NCBI GenBank assembly: GCA_032123675.1
Contig: JAQBEX010000133.1
Coordinates: 1 to 28,857 of the forward strand
Direction of reading: 5' to 3'
Origin: Prado023 sp032123675
Lineage (GTDB): Bacteria; Actinomycetota; Actinomycetes; S36-B12; CAIYMF01
Length of the DNA: 28,857 nucleotides
Positions 24,677-28,857 of this stretch are shown in pieces. How positions within the stretch are numbered: position 1 is the first letter of the stretch; each line of letters begins with the position of its first letter. Below the pieces are notes generated by a model. That model did no database searches and was not told the DNA's origin. It worked only from the letters and a program-made list of their open reading frames with translations. Made by a program: the position numbers and the translations under genes.

Positions 24677-26524
24677 CTAGGTGCCGGCAATCGGGTCGCT
24701 GGGATGCACCGGGTGCCCGACGACCTCGGCGAAGCCATCACAGATGCTCTGCGCGAACAGGTCACGGTCGGGGATCGCGGCGTCGTCCATCGAGATCCCG
24801 ATCCCCCCGTTGCCCGCGTAGGACAGCAGGGTGATGTTCGTCGCAGCACCCACGGTGCTCATCAGGGGGTACATGGCCAGGACCTTGGCCCCACCGACCC
24901 ACACCGGGATCGGCACGCCGGGCACGTTGCTGGCGGTGAAGTCACTGTGCTGCGCAGTGGCGGTGACCAGGTCCGAGGGCATAAGGCGGTATCCGACCTC
25001 AGCCAGCGGATCCACCAGGTGCAGCGCCGGTTCGTCACGCCAGGACCCGACGATCTCGCGGATCGCGTGCATCCGGGCCACGGGGTCGAGGATGTCGACC
25101 GGTACCTCGAACCGGGCGATCGTGACCGCGTTCTGCGCGGGCCGGTCGGGGTTGCGCAGGCTGATCGGCATGTTGCAGCGCAGCATCTCCACGGGCTCCC
25201 CACGATGCTCGTGGTAGATCCGCAGGCCACCGGTGACACCAGCCATGAAGGCATCGTTGAGGCTCACGCCATGCGGCTTGGAGGCCGCCTTCAACTCGGC
25301 CATCGGCACGTCCACGGTGATGAAGTGGTAGTTGATCGACCGCCCACGCATCACTGGGGACATCGGCGAGGTCGGCAGCGACATGAACTTGGAGATCGAC
25401 TTCAGCACGTCCAGGACGTCCTCCGCGGCGCCCACCGGATCGCGAAGGGCCCGGCCGGCGATCGGCAGCGCCGAGTCGGCGACGTCCTTGACCGACTTCA
25501 CGAGGAACGACGAGGCATCCACCACGGCGGTCCCGAGGAACCCGGCCGAGTCCATGGGTGCGGCGGAGGGAGCGGGCGGCAGCGGACCCAGGTCCTGCGG
25601 CCGCGGGTCGAGATCGATCACGGTCGCCCCGAGCATCATCGCGCCCTGGCCGTCGGCGATCGCGTGGTGGAGCTTGATGATCAGCGCTGCGCGGCCGTCC
25701 TGGAGCCCTTCGATCAGCGTGACCCGCCACAGCGGACGGTCCAGATCGAAGTTCGCCATCGACTGACGGCGAGCCTCATCGAGGACCTGCTCCCAACTGC
25801 CGGGTTCCGCCATCCGGAACCGGCGCATGTGGAAACTCAGGTCGAAGTCCGGGTCGATGACCAGACGCGGGCTCAGGATGTCGGCAGGACCTTCGAGCAC
25901 CTTCTGGCGCAGGATCGGCGCCACCCGACTGGCTCGGTCGAACCGGTCGACCAGGGTGGGCCAGTCCGGGCTGGATTCGAGGGCCACCAGGCCGATCATC
26001 GGCGAGCGCATGATCGGGTCGCTCGATGCCGAGCGCCAGGTCGCGAAGTCGAAGCCCGACAGCCGGCGGGGCGAGATCACGTTCGGGTCGTTCACGTTCC
26101 GCCCAGCACTGGTGGCCGAATCCACGACCGCGCCGGCCCGACCGGCCGCAGCCTCCGCGGCCCCACCGACGCTCGCGGCCGTGCGGCGCACTGCAGCTCG
26201 CTTGCGGCCACTCGTGCGCCCTGCCGGGCCGCTCGCCGGCGGAGCGGCGCTCGGTGACGCGGGAGTCTCCTTGGTGGTCGACTGCGTCGCGGCAGCCTTC
26301 TTCGCCGCTGGCTTCTTGGCGGCAGCCTTCGCCGCCGCTGGCTTCTTGGCGGCCGGCACCTTCTTCGCCGCCGGCACCTTCTTGGCCGCTGGCTTCTTGG
26401 CGGCCGGCTGCACGGCCGCATCCTTCTTGGCCGCCGGGCTCGACTCCCCCGCAGCCGCCACCGGCTCTGGGGCCGCGGCGGACTCCGAGGGCGTGTCCGA
26501 GGTCTTCTGGTCCTGCTCTGCCAC
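24677..26524 (-). CDS. Wax ester synthase/diacylglycerol acyltransferase (WS/DGAT) with PAAKK-repeat N-terminal tail
   Basis: This 615-residue protein's last 460 residues form a bacterial WS/DGAT, which acylates alcohols or diacylglycerol from acyl-CoA to make wax esters or triacylglycerol. The catalytic HHxxxDG is HHAIADG (286-292); other family blocks are DLDRPLWRVTLIEGLQDGRA, SLNDAFMAGVTGGLR, NMPISLRNPD, SNVPGVPIPVWVGGAKV and NITLLSYAGNGGIGISMDD. The first 155 residues are unlike the family: a Lys/Ala/Pro tail with six PAAKK units (about 30-78) and a second basic stretch (GRKRAAVRR). GTG 26524 is preferred because AGGAG lies seven bases upstream; a GTG at 26599, overlapping the yebC stop as GTGA, would add 25 residues. 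It interrupts the usual yebC-ruvC adjacency. Confidence 0.9.
   Translation of the reverse strand: MAEQDQKTSDTPSESAAAPEPVAAAGESSPAAKKDAAVQPAAKKPAAKKVPAAKKVPAAKKPAAAKAAAKKPAAKKAAATQSTTKETPASPSAAPPASGPAGRTSGRKRAAVRRTAASVGGAAEAAAGRAGAVVDSATSAGRNVNDPNVISPRRLSGFDFATWRSASSDPIMRSPMIGLVALESSPDWPTLVDRFDRASRVAPILRQKVLEGPADILSPRLVIDPDFDLSFHMRRFRMAEPGSWEQVLDEARRQSMANFDLDRPLWRVTLIEGLQDGRAALIIKLHHAIADGQGAMMLGATVIDLDPRPQDLGPLPPAPSAAPMDSAGFLGTAVVDASSFLVKSVKDVADSALPIAGRALRDPVGAAEDVLDVLKSISKFMSLPTSPMSPVMRGRSINYHFITVDVPMAELKAASKPHGVSLNDAFMAGVTGGLRIYHEHRGEPVEMLRCNMPISLRNPDRPAQNAVTIARFEVPVDILDPVARMHAIREIVGSWRDEPALHLVDPLAEVGYRLMPSDLVTATAQHSDFTASNVPGVPIPVWVGGAKVLAMYPLMSTVGAATNITLLSYAGNGGIGISMDDAAIPDRDLFAQSICDGFAEVVGHPVHPSDPIAGT
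26291..26437 (-). repeat. Low-complexity coding repeat (PAAKK units) in the WS/DGAT gene
   Basis: The stretch encodes residues of about 30-78 of the acyltransferase and is built from near-identical 15-24 base units in which CCGGCGGCCAAGAAG-type codons recur. Six PAAKK pentads plus two variant units are seen. Such repeats change copy number easily by slippage. Confidence 0.75.
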
Positions 26525-26595
26525 GTCATCGCTCCTGTGGGCTGGGGATATGGGAACCGTACCCGTGCCGGTGAGCGGATGCTGGTCCGAAGGGC

Positions 26596-27348
26596 TCACT
26601 CCAACTCAGAGAGCACCTCGGCCGAGATGTCCGCGTTGGTGTAGACGTTCTGCACGTCGTCACTGTCCTCGAGGGCGTCCACGAGGCGCATGATCTTCAC
26701 CGCGCCGGCCGCGTCCAGCGCAACCTCGACCGAGGCCACGAACTCCGCCTCGGCCGACTCGTAGTCCAACCCCCCGGCCTGCAGTGCCTGGCGGGCCGGC
26801 ACCATGTCGGACGCCTCGGTGATGACCTCGAAGGACTCCCCGAGGTCGTTGACCTCTTCGGCACCGGCATCCAGGACCGCCATCAGCACGTCGTCCTCGG
26901 TGAGCCCGTCGGACTTCGGCACGATGATGACCCCCTTGCGGGAGAACAGGTAGGACACGCTGTTCGGGTCGGCCATGCTGCCGCCGTTGCGGGTCATGGC
27001 CACCCTGACCTCGGTGGCAGCCCGGTTGCGGTTGTCCGTGAGGCACTCGACGAGCACGGCCACGCCGCTGGGCCCGTAGCCCTCGTACATGATCGTCTGC
27101 CAGTCGGCACCATCTGCGTCGGCGCCCGAACCACGCTTGACCGCGCGGTCGATGTTGTCCGCCGGGACGGAGTTCTTGCGGGCCTTCTGGATGGCGTCGT
27201 ACAGCGTCGGGTTCCCATCGACGTCGGCGCCGCCCGTACGCGCGGCGACCTCGATGTTCTTGATCAGCTTGGCGAACAGCTTGCCGCGCTTGGCATCGAT
27301 CGCGGCCTTCTTGTGCTTGGTGGTCGCCCACTTGGAGTGGCCGGACAT
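26596..27348 (-). CDS. YebC/PmpR-family protein
   Basis: This 250-residue protein shows the family's near-invariant N-terminus SGHSKWATTKHKKAAIDAKR followed by GKLFAKLIKNIEVAAR, the block AIQKARKNSVPADNIDRAVK, and YEGYGPSGVAVLVECLTDNR, then NGGSMADPNSVSYLFSRKG. Family members have been described both as transcriptional regulators and as ribosome-associated factors that relieve stalling; the sequence does not decide between them. Length is typical. The ATG at 27348 has AAGGAG four bases upstream. It lies 18 bp after pdxT in the common actinobacterial order pdxS-pdxT-yebC-ruvC, here broken by the acyltransferase gene. Confidence 0.95.
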   Translation of the reverse strand: MSGHSKWATTKHKKAAIDAKRGKLFAKLIKNIEVAARTGGADVDGNPTLYDAIQKARKNSVPADNIDRAVKRGSGADADGADWQTIMYEGYGPSGVAVLVECLTDNRNRAATEVRVAMTRNGGSMADPNSVSYLFSRKGVIIVPKSDGLTEDDVLMAVLDAGAEEVNDLGESFEVITEASDMVPARQALQAGGLDYESAEAEFVASVEVALDAAGAVKIMRLVDALEDSDDVQNVYTNADISAEVLSELE

Positions 27349-27366
27349 GATGCTCCTTCGATTGGC

Positions 27367-27969
27367 TCAGATCTCGCGCGCGACGATGTCCACGAACAGC
27401 GTGTGCACCCGATGGTCTCCGGTCAGTTCTGGGTGGAACGAGGTGGCCAGCAGCGACCCCGCTCGAACGGCAACGATCCTATCGCCCACCGCGGCTGGCA
27501 CCGAGGCGAGAACCTCCACTGACGGTCCGGTCGACTCAACCCAGGGTGCCCGGATGAACACCGCGCGGAGCGGATCCGGGCCCACAGCGGGGAACGTGAC
27601 GTCGGCCTCGAACGAGTCCACCTGACGGCCGAATGCGTTGCGCCGAACCACCATGTCGATCCCCCCGATCGGTTGCTGGTCGGCACGCCCGTCGCGGACC
27701 GTGTCGGCCAGGAGGATCATCCCGGCGCACGAGCCGAACATCGGCATCTGGTCCCGGACGGCCGCCCGCAGGGGATCCATGAGTCCCCATCGGATGGCCA
27801 GCATGGAGATCGTCGTGGACTCACCGCCGGGGATCACCAGACCATCCACGCGGGCAAGACCTGCCGCATCCCTGACCGGCACAGCCCTCGCCCCGACGGA
27901 TTCCAGGGCGGCCACGTGCTCACGGACATCGCCCTGAAGCGCAAGCACCCCGATGTGGGGGCTGCTCAC
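27367..27969 (-). CDS. pdxT: Pyridoxal 5'-phosphate synthase glutaminase subunit PdxT
   Basis: This 200-residue class I-type glutamine amidotransferase frees ammonia from glutamine for PdxS. GVLALQGDVREH begins the fold; PGGESTTISML is the oxyanion/substrate loop, Cys81 in MFGSCAGMILLAD is the nucleophile, and SFHPELTGD near the C-terminus holds the catalytic His and Glu. Two adjacent GTG codons (27972 and 27969) could start it; 27969 overlaps the pdxS stop as GTGA, the same coupling seen elsewhere in the window. The two subunits assemble as the 12:12 PLP synthase complex. Confidence 0.95.
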   Translation of the reverse strand: MSSPHIGVLALQGDVREHVAALESVGARAVPVRDAAGLARVDGLVIPGGESTTISMLAIRWGLMDPLRAAVRDQMPMFGSCAGMILLADTVRDGRADQQPIGGIDMVVRRNAFGRQVDSFEADVTFPAVGPDPLRAVFIRAPWVESTGPSVEVLASVPAAVGDRIVAVRAGSLLATSFHPELTGDHRVHTLFVDIVAREI

Positions 27970-28857
27970 CACCCGCGCTCGGCGAGACGGTGCGGCTCGG
28001 GGATCTCCTCGACGTTGATACCCACCATTGCCTCACCCAGGCCACGCGAGACCTTGGCGATGATCGCGGGGTCGTTGAAGTGCAGGGTCGCCTGCACGAT
28101 GGCGTTGGCCCGCTCGGCGGGGTTGCCGGACTTGAAGATGCCCGAACCCACGAACACGCCATCCGCACCCAGCTGCATCATCATCGCCGCGTCGGCTGGC
28201 GTGGCGATCCCCCCGGCCGTGAACATCACCACAGGCAGCGATGCCCGCTCGGCGACCTCACGAACCAGCTCGTAGGGAGCCTGGTACTCCTTGGCTGCGA
28301 CGTAGATCTCGTCAGGGCTCATCGACGACAGCCGACGGATCTCCCCGCGGATGGCCCGCATGTGGGTGGTGGCGTTGGAGACATCGCCGGTGCCGGCCTC
28401 GCCCTTGGAGCGGATCATGGCCGCACCCTCGGTGATCCGGCGCAGGGCCTCGCCCAGGTTCGTCGCTCCGCACACGAACGGAATCGTGAACGTGGACTTG
28501 TCGATGTGGTGGCTGTAGTCGGCCGGGGTCAGGACCTCGGACTCGTCGATGTAGTCCACACCGAGGGACTCCAGCACCTGGGCCTCGACGAAATGGCCGA
28601 TCCGGGCCTTGGCCATGACCGGGATCGACACCGCGTCGATGATCCCGTCGATCATGTCCGGGTCGCTCATCCGTGACACACCGCCTTGGGCCCGGATGTC
28701 GGCAGGGACCCGTTCGAGGGCCATGACCGCCACGGCGCCGGCATCCTCGGCGATTCGGGCCTGCTCGGGGGTGACCACGTCCATGATCACGCCCCCCTTG
28801 AGCATCTCGGCCATGCCGCGCTTCACGCGCTCGGTGCCGACTTCGGTGGCCGGGGTG
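27966..28857 (-). CDS. pdxS: Pyridoxal 5'-phosphate synthase lyase subunit PdxS (5' end outside window)
   Basis: This is an almost complete PdxS/Pdx1, which condenses ribose 5-phosphate, glyceraldehyde 3-phosphate and ammonia into pyridoxal phosphate. The frame runs off the right edge; the visible codons begin TPATEVGTERVKRGMAEMLK, so only the first few residues are missing and an internal GTG (28826) is not the start. Family hallmarks are GGVIMDVVTPEQARIAEDAG, PVMAKARIGH with the Schiff-base Lys, RSKGEAGTGDV, FTAGGIATPADAAMMMQLG and DGVFVGSGIFKSGNP. The stop overlaps pdxT. No promoter can be assessed because the 5' end is outside the window. Confidence 0.96.
   Translation of the reverse strand, partial: TPATEVGTERVKRGMAEMLKGGVIMDVVTPEQARIAEDAGAVAVMALERVPADIRAQGGVSRMSDPDMIDGIIDAVSIPVMAKARIGHFVEAQVLESLGVDYIDESEVLTPADYSHHIDKSTFTIPFVCGATNLGEALRRITEGAAMIRSKGEAGTGDVSNATTHMRAIRGEIRRLSSMSPDEIYVAAKEYQAPYELVREVAERASLPVVMFTAGGIATPADAAMMMQLGADGVFVGSGIFKSGNPAERANAIVQATLHFNDPAIIAKVSRGLGEAMVGINVEEIPEPHRLAERGW

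Noticed and set aside
23981..26257. Very long plus-strand open frame (758 codons) opposite ruvC and the acyltransferase
   Set aside because: It is antisense to two clearly homologous genes, has His/Arg/Gln-rich composition typical of GC-driven spurious frames, and contains no recognisable motif.
26291..26437. CRISPR-like or satellite DNA repeat
   Set aside because: The repetition is fully explained by PAAKK coding units in frame; there are no spacers and no direct repeats of constant length.
28824..28826. GTG as the true start of pdxS
   Set aside because: The codons just upstream (TPATEVGTER) continue the PdxS N-terminus, so the gene extends past the window edge.

Overview
The window is a gene-dense, high-G+C chromosomal segment from a member of the Actinomycetota. 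The evidence is the strong GC bias, the frequent GTG starts and the gene order. The chain mltG-ruvX-alaS ... rarA ... aspS-hisS-MBL hydrolase-peptidyl-prolyl isomerase-DUF349-rel-secF-secD-yajC-ruvB-ruvA-ruvC ... yebC-pdxT-pdxS is a well-known conserved actinobacterial block. I cannot name a genus. No rRNA, tRNA, CRISPR array, insertion sequence or prophage gene was seen.

Left part (1-5609, minus strand): rarA is followed by an operon that runs small membrane protein -> alaS -> ruvX -> mltG (mltG is cut by the window edge). The genes overlap or nearly touch, and the operon appears to start from a leaderless promoter. Centre-left (5616-7755, plus strand): a GNAT-type acetyltransferase diverges from rarA with only 6 bp between the two start codons. 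A multi-spanning membrane protein of unknown role follows. Centre (7804-14305, minus strand): MBL hydrolase -> hisS -> aspS, then copC -> copD/ctaG fusion (copper handling and cytochrome oxidase assembly). A perfect 11-bp inverted repeat carries the stop codons of both convergent genes at 7751-7808. Centre-right (14476-16631, plus strand): a membrane-anchored cyclophilin and a DUF349 coiled-coil protein.

Right part (16666-28857, minus strand): one long co-directional set read pdxS (cut by the window edge) -> pdxT -> yebC -> wax ester synthase/DGAT -> ruvC -> ruvA -> ruvB -> yajC -> secD -> secF -> rel. It joins pyridoxal phosphate synthesis, a YebC-type translation/regulatory factor, neutral-lipid synthesis, Holliday-junction processing, Sec protein export and (p)ppGpp metabolism. 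A LexA/SOS-like palindrome sits directly before ruvC.

Most of the window is ordinary housekeeping. The clearest departure is the wax ester synthase/DGAT gene lodged between yebC and ruvC, whose product carries a histone-H1-like PAAKK-repeat N-terminal tail. Secondary points are the overlapping divergent promoters of rarA and the acetyltransferase, the stop-codon-bearing inverted repeat, and the Pro/Ser/Glu-rich insert in SecD.
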